Shown in pieces: positions 1-8,630 of a stretch of DNA of 45,306 bases. Positions within the stretch are counted from its first letter, which is position 1, and the number at the start of each line of letters is the position of its first letter. The position numbers and the translations under genes were made by a program. The DNA is taken from the NCBI GenBank assembly GCA_003446655.1, contig DMCZ01000243.1, forward strand, positions 1 through 45,306, in the 5' to 3' direction. The DNA is from Thauera sp. GTDB lineage: Bacteria > Pseudomonadota > Gammaproteobacteria > Burkholderiales > Rhodocyclaceae. The notes under the pieces are model-generated. The model worked only from the letters and a program-made list of their open reading frames with translations. It had not been told where the DNA came from and did no database searches.

Positions 1-14
1 TAGCATCGCGCGCC

Positions 15-1076
15 ATGAACATCGACGCCCTTCGCCAGCGCCTGCGCGCGCTCGGCGCCCGCCCCAGCCACGAAGCCCGCCTGCTGCGCGCCTGGCTGCA
101 GGGCCTGCCGCTCGACGCCGGCCCGCGCACCGAATCCAACCGCCTGCCCAAGGCGCTGCAGGCCGCGCTCCCCGAACTGGAGTCCGACCTGCGCGCGCTG
201 GCGCGCGTGCGCTCCGAGCATCCGGGCGAGGACGGCACCCGGCTGCTGGTCGAACTCGCCGACGGGCAGACGGTGGAGAGCGTGCTGTTGCCGCGCGATG
301 GGCTGTGCGTGTCCACTCAGCTCGGCTGTGCGGTGGGCTGCGTGTTCTGCATGACCGGCAAGGACGGCCTGCTGCGCCAGCTCGGCAGCGCCGAGATCGT
401 CGCCCAGGTCGCACTCGCGCGCCGGTTGCGCCGGGTTCACAAGGTGGTATTCATGGGCATGGGCGAGCCGGCGCATAACCTCGACGCGGTGATCGAGGCC
501 ACCGAGCTGCTCGGCACTGAAGGCGCCATGCCGCACAAGAACCTGGTGCTCTCCACGGTGGGCGATGTGCGCGTGTTCGAGCGTCTGCCGCAGATGCGGG
601 TCAAGCCGGCGCTCGCGCTGTCGCTGCATACCACCAAGGCGGATCTGCGCGCGCAACTGCTGCCGCGCGCGCCGCGCATCGACCCGGCCGAACTCGTTGA
701 ACTGGGTGAAGCCTATGCGCGTGCCACCGGCTACCCGATCCAGTACCAGTGGACGCTGATCGAGGGCGTGAACGACAGCGACGAAGAGATCGACGGCATC
801 GTGCGCCTGCTCGCCGGCAAGTACGCGGTGATGAACATGATCCCGTTCAACACCGTGGATGGCCTCGATTTCCGCCGCCCGGGCGCCGAGCGCGCCGCCG
901 GGATCGCGCGCACCCTGCATCGGCGCGGCATCCTCACCAAGCTGCGGCAGTCTGCCGGGCAGGATGTGGATGCGGGCTGCGGCCAGTTGCGCGCCCGCGA
1001 GAGCAAGCTGGCCTTCGTGCGCCGGGAAGAGAAGCGCGCGGCGCGCGCAGCCGATCTCCCCGCAATCGATCGCTGA
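15..1076 (+). CDS. RlmN/Cfr-family radical SAM RNA methyltransferase
   Basis: A 353-residue radical SAM enzyme of the family that methylates C2 (RlmN) or C8 (Cfr) of adenosine in 23S rRNA or tRNA. The iron-sulfur cluster motif CX3CX2C lies at C105, C109 and C112. The two mechanistic cysteines of RlmN are both present in register: C98 sits seven residues before the cluster, and C322 lies in the DAGCGQL motif near the C-terminus. The GMGEP SAM-binding motif is also present. RlmN of proteobacteria usually lies near ndk/hisS; none of those genes is here, so this may be a second paralogue rather than the housekeeping rlmN. The ATG is only 14 bases from the window edge, so the upstream context is not visible. 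Family is certain; exact substrate is not. Confidence 0.85.
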   Translation: MNIDALRQRLRALGARPSHEARLLRAWLQGLPLDAGPRTESNRLPKALQAALPELESDLRALARVRSEHPGEDGTRLLVELADGQTVESVLLPRDGLCVSTQLGCAVGCVFCMTGKDGLLRQLGSAEIVAQVALARRLRRVHKVVFMGMGEPAHNLDAVIEATELLGTEGAMPHKNLVLSTVGDVRVFERLPQMRVKPALALSLHTTKADLRAQLLPRAPRIDPAELVELGEAYARATGYPIQYQWTLIEGVNDSDEEIDGIVRLLAGKYAVMNMIPFNTVDGLDFRRPGAERAAGIARTLHRRGILTKLRQSAGQDVDAGCGQLRARESKLAFVRREEKRAARAADLPAIDR

Positions 1077-1118
1077 GCGTCTCGCGGCCCGCGCGCACCG
1101 GCGCCTGTCGGGATTCGT

Positions 1119-1133
1119 CCCCCGCGAGCGGGG
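1119..1133. terminator. Short GC hairpin between convergent genes
   Basis: The sequence CCCCG-CGAG-CGGGG forms a five-base-pair stem with a four-base loop, lying between the stop of the radical SAM gene and the stop of the DUF411 gene. It has no T tract on either strand, so it is only a weak candidate for a shared terminator. Confidence 0.25.
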
Positions 1134-1610
1134 TCAGTGGCTGGCGAAGACGGCCGTCCTGCCCTGCGCGTCGAAGCTGACGACGTCGTAGCGGTCGGCC
1201 GGGTAGGGGCCTTCCATGCCGGGCGAGCCCATCGGCATGCCGGGGGCGGAGATTCCGGCGATGGCGGGCTTCTGGTCGAGCATGCGGCGGACGTCGGCCG
1301 CCGGGACGTGGCCTTCGACCACGTAGCCGCCGACCTTGGCCGTGTGGCAGGAGCCAAGCGCCTGCGGCACCCGGGCTTCGCGCTTGACCACGCCCATCTC
1401 GGCGGTGGCGACTTCCTTGACCTTGAAGCCATGCTCGCGCATGTGCTCGGCCCACTTGCCGCAGCAGCCGCAGTTGGGGTCCTTGTACATGACGACCTCG
1501 TCGTCGGCGGCGAGGGCGAGTGAAAAGCTGCCAAGGGTGGCCAGGCCAAGCAATGCGCTTGCGACCAGGGATCGGACGGGCTTGAGTTTCGACTGGGCGT
1601 GGGTGTTCAT
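1134..1610 (-). CDS. DUF411 family periplasmic metal-binding protein
   Basis: A 158-residue exported protein of the DUF411 family, often found with copper and silver resistance genes; no enzyme activity is established. A signal peptide covers about residues 1-34 (basic N-terminus, hydrophobic LVASALLGLATLG stretch, ALA before ADD). The mature part has the family cysteine cluster NCGCC (C47, C49, C50) and a distal SCH motif (C88, H89), suitable for binding a soft metal such as Cu(I). The start at 1610 is preferred over an in-frame ATG at 1637 because GGAG lies eight bases before it, while the longer form has no ribosome binding site. The gene is divergent from copA-cueR, which supports a copper role. 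Metal identity is inferred. Confidence 0.85.
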   Translation of the reverse strand: MNTHAQSKLKPVRSLVASALLGLATLGSFSLALAADDEVVMYKDPNCGCCGKWAEHMREHGFKVKEVATAEMGVVKREARVPQALGSCHTAKVGGYVVEGHVPAADVRRMLDQKPAIAGISAPGMPMGSPGMEGPYPADRYDVVSFDAQGRTAVFASH

Positions 1611-1677
1611 GCGGCGTACTCCGGGGCGAATCTTCATGGCACGGAATTGTGCCGCGTCGCTGCGGCGATGAACGAAG

Positions 1678-1704
1678 CTGACAGGAATGTAATCGGGCTG
1701 TCAG
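1678..1704. promoter_or_regulatory. Inverted repeat CTGACA-N15-TGTCAG, possible metal-regulator site
   Basis: CTGACA (1678-1683) and TGTCAG (1699-1704) form an inverted repeat. The segment GACAGGAATGTAAT inside it resembles, from memory, sites of OmpR-type copper-responsive regulators. It lies about 70 bases upstream of the DUF411 start and about 50 bases from the CueR promoter of copA. No such two-component system is visible in the window. Confidence 0.3.
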
Positions 1705-1753
1705 TCTCGCGACGGCTTGGGCCACCCCGCTCGACCATTCAGGTCAGGACTGC

Positions 1754-1784
1754 TTGACCTTCCCATCTTGGTAAGGTCTACAGT
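1754..1784 (+). promoter_or_regulatory. CueR-type MerR-family promoter of copA
   Basis: The -35 element TTGACC (1754-1759) and the -10 element TACAGT (1779-1784) are separated by 19 bases, the long spacer typical of promoters that a MerR-family protein must untwist. Between them sits a dyad, GACCTT (1756-1761) and AAGGTC (1773-1778), with the CCC/GG flanks of known CueR operators (ACCTTCC-type half sites). copA starts at 1818 after GGAG. The cueR gene itself lies two genes downstream, giving a simple autogenous circuit. Confidence 0.88.
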
Positions 1785-1817
1785 GAAAACATTCTCATCC
1801 TCAGGGCAGGAGTCATC

Positions 1818-4334
1818 ATGAACACCCCCAGCGCAAGCGAGCCGAGGGCCGCGACACGCACGCTCAACATCGCCGGCATGACCTGCGCCTCGTGCGTGGC
1901 GCACGTCGAGCGCGCCTTGATGAAGGTCGAGGGCGTGCAGGCGGCGAGCGTCAACCTGGCCACCGAGACGGCGACCGTGTCCGCGCCCGCCTCGGTGCCG
2001 CTGACGGCGCTGATCGACGCGGTGGCGAGGGCCGGTTACGAGGTGCGGCGCGACAGCATCGAGCTCGACATCGAGGGCATGAGCTGCGCGGCCTGCGTCG
2101 GGCGCGTCGAGAAGGTGCTGCAGCGCGTGCCCGGCGTCGTGGCGGCGAACGTCAATCTCGCCGCCCGCCGCGCCCATGTCGAGATCGCTGGTGCGGTGCC
2201 GGCCGCAGCCCTGGTCGCGGCGGTGCAGAAGGCGGGCTTTGGCGCCACGCCGGCGGCCGAGGTTGCGGAGGGCGCGCGCGAGGTGGCGGCCGCCGCCGAG
2301 GAGGCTGCGCTGCGGCGCGCGGTGTGGATCGCGGTGGCACTGACGCTGCCGGTGTTCGTGCTGGAGATGGGCGCGCACCTGATCCCCGGCATGCACGAGT
2401 GGGTGATGGCGACCATCGGTCATCGCGAAAGCTGGCTGCTGCAGTTCGTGCTCACCAGCGCGGTGATGTTCGGGCCGGGGCTGCGCTTCTTCCGCAAGGG
2501 CGTGCCGGCGCTGCTGCGCGGTGCGCCCGACATGAACGCGCTGGTCGCCGTCGGCACTGCGGCAGCCTGGGGCTATTCGGTGGTGGCACTGTTTGCGCCC
2601 GACCTGTTGCCGGAGGGCACGGTCAATGTGTACTTCGAGGCCGCCGCGGTCATCATCACGTTGATCCTTATCGGCCGGCTGCTCGAAGCGCGCGCCCGGG
2701 GGCGCACCAGCGAGGCGATCCGCAGCCTGATGCGCATCCAGCCGCGCACGGCAAGGGTTCGGCGCGGGGCAGAGATCGTCGAGATCCCGGTCGCCGAGGT
2801 CGTTGTGGGCGACGTGGTCGAGGTGCGCCCGGGCGAGAAGGTCGCGGTCGATGGCGAGGTAGTGGAGGGCGCTTCCTTCGTGGACGAGTCGATGATCACC
2901 GGCGAGCCGGTGCCGGTGGAGAAGGCGGTGGGCGCCACCGTGGTGGGCGGCACGCTCAACACCCGTGGCGCCTTCGCCTTCCGCACCACCCGCGTCGGGG
3001 CCGACACCGTGCTGGCGCAGATCATCCGCATGGTCGAGGCGGCGCAAGGCGCCAAGCTGCCGATCCAGGCCCTGGTGGACAAGGTGACCATGGTCTTTGT
3101 GCCGGTGGTGATGGGGGTGGCGGTGCTGACCTTCCTCGCCTGGCTGGTGTTCGGCGCCGGCGCGCTGCCCTCGGACACGTCGCTGCTCAGCTTCGCGCTC
3201 GTGTGCGCGGTGGCGGTGCTGATCGTCGCCTGCCCGTGCGCGATGGGGCTGGCGACGCCGACCTCGATCATGGTCGCCACCGGGCGCGCCGCGCAGATGG
3301 GCGTGCTGTTCCGCAAGGGCGACGCACTGCAGCTGCTGCGCGACGCCGAGGTGGTCGCGGTGGACAAGACGGGCACGCTCACCGTGGGCAAGCCACAGCT
3401 CACCGATCTGGTGGTGGCGGAGGGGTTCGCGCGTGAGGAGGTGCTGGCACTGGTGGCCGCGGTCGAGCGCCGCTCGGAGCACCCGATCGGCGAAGCGATC
3501 GTCATCGCGGCGCGCGCCGAGGGGCTGGCGCTGGGCGAAGCCGAGGGCTTCGAAGCGGACGCCGGTCACGGCGTGCGCGCGACGGTCGCAGGGCGCAGGG
3601 TGGAAGTCGGCGCCGACCGCCTGATGCGCCGGCTTGGGCTGGAGATCGGCACCTTTGCCGACACCGCGGCACGCCTCGGCGACGAGGGCAAGTCGCCGCT
3701 CTACGCCGCGATCGACGGCCGGCTGGCGGCGATCATCGCGGTGGCCGACCCGCTCAAGCCGAGCTCGGTGGCGGCGGTGAAGGCGCTGCACGTCATGGGG
3801 CTCAAGGTGGCGATGATCACCGGCGACAACGAGCGCACGGCGCGTGCGATCGCCCGCCAGGCGGGCATCGACGAGGTCATCGCGGAGGTGTTGCCCGATG
3901 GCAAGGTGGCCGCGCTGCGGCGGCTGGCCGAGGAGGGTGGCGTGGGCGCGCGGCGCCGCATCGCCTTCGTCGGCGATGGCATCAATGACGCGCCAGCGCT
4001 GGCCGAGGCCGACGTGGGCATCGCGATCGGCACCGGCACCGATGTGGCGATCGAGAGTGCAGACGTGGTGCTGATGTCGGGCGACCTGATCGGCGTGCCG
4101 CGCGCGATTGCGCTGTCGCGCGCGACGATGCGCAACATCAGCCAGAACCTGTTCTGGGCCTTCGCCTACAACAGCGCGTTGATTCCGCTCGCTGCCGGCG
4201 CCCTCTACCCCGCGTTCGGGGTGCTGCTGTCGCCGGTGTTTGCCGCGGCGGCGATGTCGATGTCGAGCGTCTTCGTGCTCGGCAATGCGCTGCGCCTGCG
4301 CCGCTTCGGTGCGGACGCGCCTGCAGCGGGCTGA
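1818..4334 (+). CDS. copA: Cu(I)-exporting P1B-type ATPase CopA
   Basis: An 838-residue copper efflux ATPase of the inner membrane, which pumps Cu(I) from cytoplasm to periplasm. Two N-terminal heavy-metal-associated domains carry GMTCASC (C23, C26) and GMSCAAC (C90, C93). The transmembrane ion site has CPC at C472-P-C474, the P1B-1 signature for copper. The phosphorylation loop DKTGT starts at D516, the TGEP actuator motif and the SEHP nucleotide-domain motif are present, and the hinge GDGINDAP lies at 719-726. The ATG follows GGAG, and the upstream promoter is a CueR-type site. The gene ends 14 bases before cueR, so the two are probably co-transcribed. Confidence 0.97.
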   Translation: MNTPSASEPRAATRTLNIAGMTCASCVAHVERALMKVEGVQAASVNLATETATVSAPASVPLTALIDAVARAGYEVRRDSIELDIEGMSCAACVGRVEKVLQRVPGVVAANVNLAARRAHVEIAGAVPAAALVAAVQKAGFGATPAAEVAEGAREVAAAAEEAALRRAVWIAVALTLPVFVLEMGAHLIPGMHEWVMATIGHRESWLLQFVLTSAVMFGPGLRFFRKGVPALLRGAPDMNALVAVGTAAAWGYSVVALFAPDLLPEGTVNVYFEAAAVIITLILIGRLLEARARGRTSEAIRSLMRIQPRTARVRRGAEIVEIPVAEVVVGDVVEVRPGEKVAVDGEVVEGASFVDESMITGEPVPVEKAVGATVVGGTLNTRGAFAFRTTRVGADTVLAQIIRMVEAAQGAKLPIQALVDKVTMVFVPVVMGVAVLTFLAWLVFGAGALPSDTSLLSFALVCAVAVLIVACPCAMGLATPTSIMVATGRAAQMGVLFRKGDALQLLRDAEVVAVDKTGTLTVGKPQLTDLVVAEGFAREEVLALVAAVERRSEHPIGEAIVIAARAEGLALGEAEGFEADAGHGVRATVAGRRVEVGADRLMRRLGLEIGTFADTAARLGDEGKSPLYAAIDGRLAAIIAVADPLKPSSVAAVKALHVMGLKVAMITGDNERTARAIARQAGIDEVIAEVLPDGKVAALRRLAEEGGVGARRRIAFVGDGINDAPALAEADVGIAIGTGTDVAIESADVVLMSGDLIGVPRAIALSRATMRNISQNLFWAFAYNSALIPLAAGALYPAFGVLLSPVFAAAAMSMSSVFVLGNALRLRRFGADAPAAG

Positions 4335-4348
4335 CGGAGGTCGGGCCC

Positions 4349-4780
4349 ATGATGAACATCGGCAAGGCCGCAGCCGCTTCGGGCGTCTCGGCGAAGATGA
4401 TCCGCTACTACGAGTCGATTGGTCTGCTGCCCGCGGCGCGGCGCACGGATGCGGGCTACCGCTTCTACACCGACGAGGACGTGCATGTGCTGCGCTTCAT
4501 CCGGCGCGCGCGCGACCTCGGCTTTGCGGTGGCGGACATCGGCGAGCTGCTAGCGTTGTGGCGCGATCAGAGTCGCGCGAGCGCCGATGTGAAGCGCATC
4601 GCGCTCGGGCACGTCGCCGCGCTCGAGCGCAAGATCGCCGAACTGCAGGGGATGGTCGATACGCTGCGCATGCTCGCAGTGCATTGCCATGGCGACGCGC
4701 GACCGGATTGCCCGATCCTGGCGGACCTGGATGCGGGCGGCACTGGGCGCGCGGGCCGCGGGACCGCTCAGGCGACGTGA
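4349..4780 (+). CDS. cueR: Copper-responsive MerR-family regulator CueR
   Basis: A 143-residue MerR-family activator. The N-terminal winged helix-turn-helix (about 1-70) contains the family pattern MIRYYESIGLLPAARR. A dimerization helix follows. The metal loop carries C113 and C121, spaced as in CueR (C112 and C120 in E. coli), and a serine (S78) stands where Hg and Zn sensors have cysteine, which favours Cu(I)/Ag(I)/Au(I) sensing. GGAGG lies eight bases before the first of two adjacent ATG codons. It probably activates the copA promoter at 1754-1784. The last 13 bases overlap the tail of the convergent aminotransferase gene. Confidence 0.92.
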   Translation: MMNIGKAAAASGVSAKMIRYYESIGLLPAARRTDAGYRFYTDEDVHVLRFIRRARDLGFAVADIGELLALWRDQSRASADVKRIALGHVAALERKIAELQGMVDTLRMLAVHCHGDARPDCPILADLDAGGTGRAGRGTAQAT

Positions 4781-5895
4781 TCGAGCGCCTTCTCGAGCGT
4801 GGCGACGCTGCGCTCGATGTTGTGCAGCTTGTCCAGGCCGAAGAGACCGATGCGGAAGCTCTTGTAGTCGGCGCGCTCGTCGCAGGCGAGCGGCACGCCG
4901 GCGGCGATCTGCAGGCCTTCGGCAGCGAACTTGGTGCCGGTCTTGATCGCGTCGTCGCTGGTGTAGCTCACCACCACGCCGGGCGCCTGGAACCCGGCCG
5001 CAGCCACGCTCGGGAAGCCGCGCGCCTCGAGCAGGGCGCGCACGCGGCGGCCGAGCTCGAGCTGCTCTTCCTTGACCTTGTCGAAGCCGTAGGCCTCGGT
5101 CTCGCGCATCACGTCGCGCAGGGTGACCAGGCCGTCGGTGGGCATTGTGGCGTGGTAGGCATGTCCACCGCCTTCGTAGGTCTCCATGATCTGCAGCCAC
5201 TTCTTGAGATCGCAGGCGAAGCTGGTGCTGGTGGTGCCCTCGATGCGCTCGCGCGCGGTCGCGCTCATCATGACCATCGCGCAGCAGGGCGAGGCGGTCC
5301 AGCCCTTCTGCGGCGCGCTCACCAGCACGTCGACGCCGAGCGCGTCCATGTCCACCCAGATCGTGCCCGAGGCGATGCAGTCGAGCACGAACAGGCCGCC
5401 GACCGCGTGCGTGGCGTCGGCCACCGCGCGCAGGTAGTCGTCGGGCAGGATCATGCCGGCCGAGGTCTCGACGTGGGGCGCGAAGACCACGTCCGGGCGG
5501 TGCTCGCGGATGGCAGCGACGACCTCGTCGATCGGCGCCGGGATGAAGGGTGCCTGCGCTTCGTTGCGCACCTGGCGGGCCTTGAGCACCACGGACTCGG
5601 CAGGGATGTTCCCCATCTCGAAGATCTGCGTCCACCGGTAGCTGAACCAGCCGTTGCGGATCACCAGGGCCTTCCTGTCGGTGGCGAACTGGCGCGCGAC
5701 CGCTTCCATGCCGAAGGTGCCGCTGCCGGGCACGATCGCCACCGCATGCGCGTGGTAAACCTTCTTCAGCGTCGCCGACAATTCGCGCATGACGCCCTGG
5801 AAGGCCTTGGACATGTGGTTGAGCGAGCGGTCGGTATAGACCACAGAGTATTCGAGCAGGCCATCGGGATCGACATTGGGCAGCAGACCGGGCAT
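4768..5895 (-). CDS. Class-V PLP-dependent aminotransferase (alanine-glyoxylate/serine-pyruvate type)
   Basis: A 375-residue fold-type-I PLP enzyme of aminotransferase class V. The Schiff-base lysine is K197 in SAPQKGW; the aspartate pairing with the pyridine nitrogen is D172 in LDCIAS; the PLP phosphate loop is PGSGTFGMEA (about 56-65). The family includes alanine-glyoxylate, serine-glyoxylate and 2-aminoethylphosphonate-pyruvate aminotransferases, and the sequence alone does not settle which. The ATG at 5895 is preceded by GGAGG five bases away, so the longer in-frame extension to 6120 is rejected. No phosphonate gene is nearby. The gene stands alone between cueR (convergent) and DUF1841. 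Confidence 0.85.
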   Translation of the reverse strand: MPGLLPNVDPDGLLEYSVVYTDRSLNHMSKAFQGVMRELSATLKKVYHAHAVAIVPGSGTFGMEAVARQFATDRKALVIRNGWFSYRWTQIFEMGNIPAESVVLKARQVRNEAQAPFIPAPIDEVVAAIREHRPDVVFAPHVETSAGMILPDDYLRAVADATHAVGGLFVLDCIASGTIWVDMDALGVDVLVSAPQKGWTASPCCAMVMMSATARERIEGTTSTSFACDLKKWLQIMETYEGGGHAYHATMPTDGLVTLRDVMRETEAYGFDKVKEEQLELGRRVRALLEARGFPSVAAAGFQAPGVVVSYTSDDAIKTGTKFAAEGLQIAAGVPLACDERADYKSFRIGLFGLDKLHNIERSVATLEKALDHVA

Positions 5896-6040
5896 ATGAA
5901 CCTCCAGAACAGAGTGTGAAGCTTGGGGAAAGCGGGACTCGCCGGGCCGCTGACGGCCGTGCCGTTCAGCGTGGGTGCATTGGCCCGAAAGGTTCGATTC
6001 TAGCGCCTCGCCGGACCCGCGGGCGAGGTCGCAGCGTAGC

Positions 6041-6475
6041 TCAGAGGGCGAGGCCGGCGCGCTTGCGCAGGGCGGAGACATAGGCTGCGCCGTCGGGCGC
6101 CCCGCCGTTGCGCTGTGCATTGAACAGGGTCTCGCCCAGGCACTCGAGCGCGTCGTGCATGGCGTCGTGGCGTTCGCCGCGGCGTGCGCAGGCGGCCTCG
6201 AAGGCGGCGCGGATGCCGGGTGGCTGATCGATCGACAATTGCTCCTCGATCGCCAGATGCAGCGACAGATGCAGGAAGGGGTTGATCTGGCCGGACTCGG
6301 GCGGGAAGTCGCGGTCGATCGCTTCAGGGTCTTCGATGACCGCGTGGTATTCGGGGTGATGGGTGATGATGTCGGCGGCGATGGTCTCCATCGGCGTCAG
6401 CACCTCCTTGGCCCGGTGCTTGCGCCAGGTCTCGATGAAGAAGCTGCGTACCTGGTCTCGGCTGGGATTGAACAT
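6041..6475 (-). CDS. DUF1841 family protein
   Basis: A 144-residue cytoplasmic protein of the DUF1841 family, which is common in betaproteobacteria and has no known function. The start MFNPSRDQVR and the internal motifs HHPEYH and NPFLHLSLH are family features as I recognise them. It has no signal peptide or membrane segment. GAGGA precedes the ATG. It lies 116 bases after nth on the same strand, so it may be the last gene of the rnf-nth operon or have its own promoter. Confidence 0.82.
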   Translation of the reverse strand: MFNPSRDQVRSFFIETWRKHRAKEVLTPMETIAADIITHHPEYHAVIEDPEAIDRDFPPESGQINPFLHLSLHLAIEEQLSIDQPPGIRAAFEAACARRGERHDAMHDALECLGETLFNAQRNGGAPDGAAYVSALRKRAGLAL

Positions 6476-6591
6476 CGTGTGTCCTCGTGTCTATGCGTGG
6501 TGACGCTCGGGTTGACGGTGGCGCCCGGGCAACGCGTCCTGCAGCGCGATCCGGTGGCGGCTTTCGACGGGTTGGCGCGAACCTCGCCTGC

Positions 6592-7233
6592 CTAGCCCGT
6601 CTTGTCGCGGAACAGGCACAGGTCGCGCACGCTGCACTGGGCGCACCGCGGGCTGCGCGCGGTGCACACATAGCGCCCGTGCAGGATCAGCCAGTGATGG
6701 GCGTCGAGCAGATAGTCCTTGGGTACCCTGCGCATCAGCGCCTTCTCGACCTCGACCACGTCCTTGCCGGGGGCAAGCCCGGTCCGGTTGGCCAGTCGGA
6801 AGATGTGGGTGTCCACCGCCATGACCGGCTGGCGAAACACCGTGTTGAGCACCACGTTGGCGGTCTTGCGGCCGACGCCGGGCAGGGCCTCCAGCGCCTC
6901 GCGTTCGGCGGGCACCTCGCCGCCGTGGCGCTCGAGCAGCAGGCGCGACAGCGCGAGGGTGTTCCTGGCCTTGTTGCGGAACAGGCCGATGGTCTTGATG
7001 TGCTCGGCGATGCCCTCCTCACCGAGCGAGACCATGGCCTCGGGCGTGGGCGCGTCGGCGAACAGCTTGCGGGTGGCGAGATTGACGCTGCGGTCGGTGG
7101 CCTGCGCCGACAGCACCACGGCCACCAGCAGCTGGTAGGGCGAGGCGTACTCGAGTTCGGTCTGCGGGTCGGGGTTGGCGTCGTGCAGGCGGCGGAAGAA
7201 CTCGCGGATCGCCTCGCGCTTCATCGCAGCCAT
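6592..7233 (-). CDS. nth: Endonuclease III
   Basis: A 213-residue bifunctional DNA glycosylase/AP lyase that removes oxidized pyrimidines. The helix-hairpin-helix LPGVGRKTA includes the catalytic lysine K123, and D141 in AVDTH is the catalytic aspartate. The C-terminal 4Fe-4S cluster ligands are C190, C197, C200 and C206 in the CX6CX2CX5C pattern. Length equals that of E. coli Nth (211). The gene starts six bases after the rnfE stop, so it is co-transcribed with the Rnf operon, an arrangement also known in E. coli (rsx-nth). A second ATG at 7224 is possible. Confidence 0.97.
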   Translation of the reverse strand: MAAMKREAIREFFRRLHDANPDPQTELEYASPYQLLVAVVLSAQATDRSVNLATRKLFADAPTPEAMVSLGEEGIAEHIKTIGLFRNKARNTLALSRLLLERHGGEVPAEREALEALPGVGRKTANVVLNTVFRQPVMAVDTHIFRLANRTGLAPGKDVVEVEKALMRRVPKDYLLDAHHWLILHGRYVCTARSPRCAQCSVRDLCLFRDKTG

Positions 7234-7239
7234 CGGCGC

Positions 7240-7959
7240 TCAGCTCGCCGCGGCCGGTTCGGAGCCGCTTGCCTCTTCCGGCGCTCTACCGGCTGGCGCT
7301 GGCGGGGGCTGACGCCGTGCGCGTGCGGCCAGGCGGGCGTTGATCGCGTTGAAGGCGGCGATCAGCATGCCGAGCGCGAAGAACGCGCCTGGCGGCAGGA
7401 TGGCGACCAGGAAGCCGGGGTAGCCGTCACCGAAGACGTTGATCGCCGAGGCGCCGGGGATGATCATTTCGATGCCCGAAAACAGCGTACCGGCGCCGAT
7501 CAGCTCGCGCATGGCGCCGAGCAGGCCGAGCACCCACACCAGGCCCAGGCCCATCATGATGCCGTCGATGGTGGATGTGAGCGGGTGGTTCTTTGCCGCG
7601 AAGGCCTCGACGCGCGCGAGCACGATGCAGTTCGTGACAATGAGCGGGATGAAGATGCCCAGCACCAGATAAAGGTCGTGGAAGAAGGCGTTGAAGGCCA
7701 GGTCCACCATGGTCACCAGTGCGGCGATGATCAGGATGAAGACCGGGATGCGGATCTCGTAGGGGATGAAGTTGCGCAGTGCCGACACCGCCAGGTTGGC
7801 GACCAGCATCACCAGCACCGTGGCCAGGCCGAGGCTGACCGCATTGACCATGCTGGTGCTGATGGCAAGAATCGGGCACAGGCCGAGCAGCTGGGCCAGT
7901 CCGGGGTTCTGCTTCCACAGGCCGTTCCAGGAGATCTCGCGGAATTGTTGCGGGCTCAT
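7240..7959 (-). CDS. rnfE: Rnf electron transport complex subunit RnfE
   Basis: A 239-residue integral membrane subunit of the Rnf complex, which couples electron transfer between ferredoxin and NAD to ion movement. About six membrane helices are visible, and the early motif NPGLAQLLGLCP is shared with the homologous RnfA. The last 35 residues are a Pro/Ala/Glu-rich cytoplasmic tail. Its ATG overlaps the rnfG stop by four bases (ATGA), which implies translational coupling. Confidence 0.95.
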   Translation of the reverse strand: MSPQQFREISWNGLWKQNPGLAQLLGLCPILAISTSMVNAVSLGLATVLVMLVANLAVSALRNFIPYEIRIPVFILIIAALVTMVDLAFNAFFHDLYLVLGIFIPLIVTNCIVLARVEAFAAKNHPLTSTIDGIMMGLGLVWVLGLLGAMRELIGAGTLFSGIEMIIPGASAINVFGDGYPGFLVAILPPGAFFALGMLIAAFNAINARLAARARRQPPPAPAGRAPEEASGSEPAAAS

Positions 7960-8630
7960 GTTTCTTCTCCCAGCGCGCTACCGGCCGGGGCCGCGAACAG
8001 CGCGTCGATGCGGCCGGTGGCAAAGGCGGTGATGCGGCCGACCGCGCGCGTTACGGCCCGCGCACTGATGGTGGCGCCGGCGCGGTATTCGAAGCTACCG
8101 CCGTCCTTGCGTACGGTCCACCCGGCGGTGTTCACGTCGGCCCAGGTGGTGCCGGCGAACTGGTCGATCCAGGGCTGGTCCTTGCGGCGGTCCTTCTTCG
8201 GGTCGATGTAGTCGCCCAGGCCCGGGGTCTCCTTGTGCGCGGTGACGCGCACGCCGGACAGACGGCCATCCTTGCCGATCGCGACCAGGAGCTCGATGCG
8301 GCCGGCGTAACCGTCGGTTGCCGCGCCCTCCAGGACCAGCGCGACCGGCGCGCCCGCCTTGCGCGCCCGCCACACGCGGGCACCACCGTCCATGCCGAGC
8401 GCGGAGGGCGCAGTGATGCGGACCACGTCGTCGAGCAGGGCATTGTCGTAGGCCGCAGGTGGCAGCACCTCATTGACCAGGCGCTGCTGGGCTTCCTGCT
8501 TTGAGGCCTCGATCGCGGGGCGCGTGATGCCGTAGGTCGTGGCCATCAGCGCGGTGAACACCAAGGTGAACAGCACCATGATGGCGCCGGTGCGCAGCGA
8601 GGTGCGCGTGGCAGAGTAGCGCGCGCTCAC
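7956..8630 (-). CDS. rnfG: Rnf complex FMN-binding subunit RnfG
   Basis: A 224-residue subunit with one N-terminal membrane anchor (about 13-34) and a periplasmic FMN domain. The flavin attachment motif is AGATISA with T187 as the expected covalent phosphoester site. The motif HKETPGLGDYID is typical of RnfG/NqrC. Both ends overlap neighbours by four bases: rnfD upstream and rnfE downstream. Confidence 0.95.
   Translation of the reverse strand: MSARYSATRTSLRTGAIMVLFTLVFTALMATTYGITRPAIEASKQEAQQRLVNEVLPPAAYDNALLDDVVRITAPSALGMDGGARVWRARKAGAPVALVLEGAATDGYAGRIELLVAIGKDGRLSGVRVTAHKETPGLGDYIDPKKDRRKDQPWIDQFAGTTWADVNTAGWTVRKDGGSFEYRAGATISARAVTRAVGRITAFATGRIDALFAAPAGSALGEET

Noticed and set aside
1701..3791. 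Long open frame antisense to copA (minus strand)
   Set aside because: It is His/Arg/Asp rich with no domain, a typical shadow frame in GC-rich coding DNA; copA on the plus strand has all its motifs.
8154..8239. Possible defect in rnfG
   Set aside because: The frame is intact and ends with the normal four-base overlap; the variable loop is normal for RnfG.
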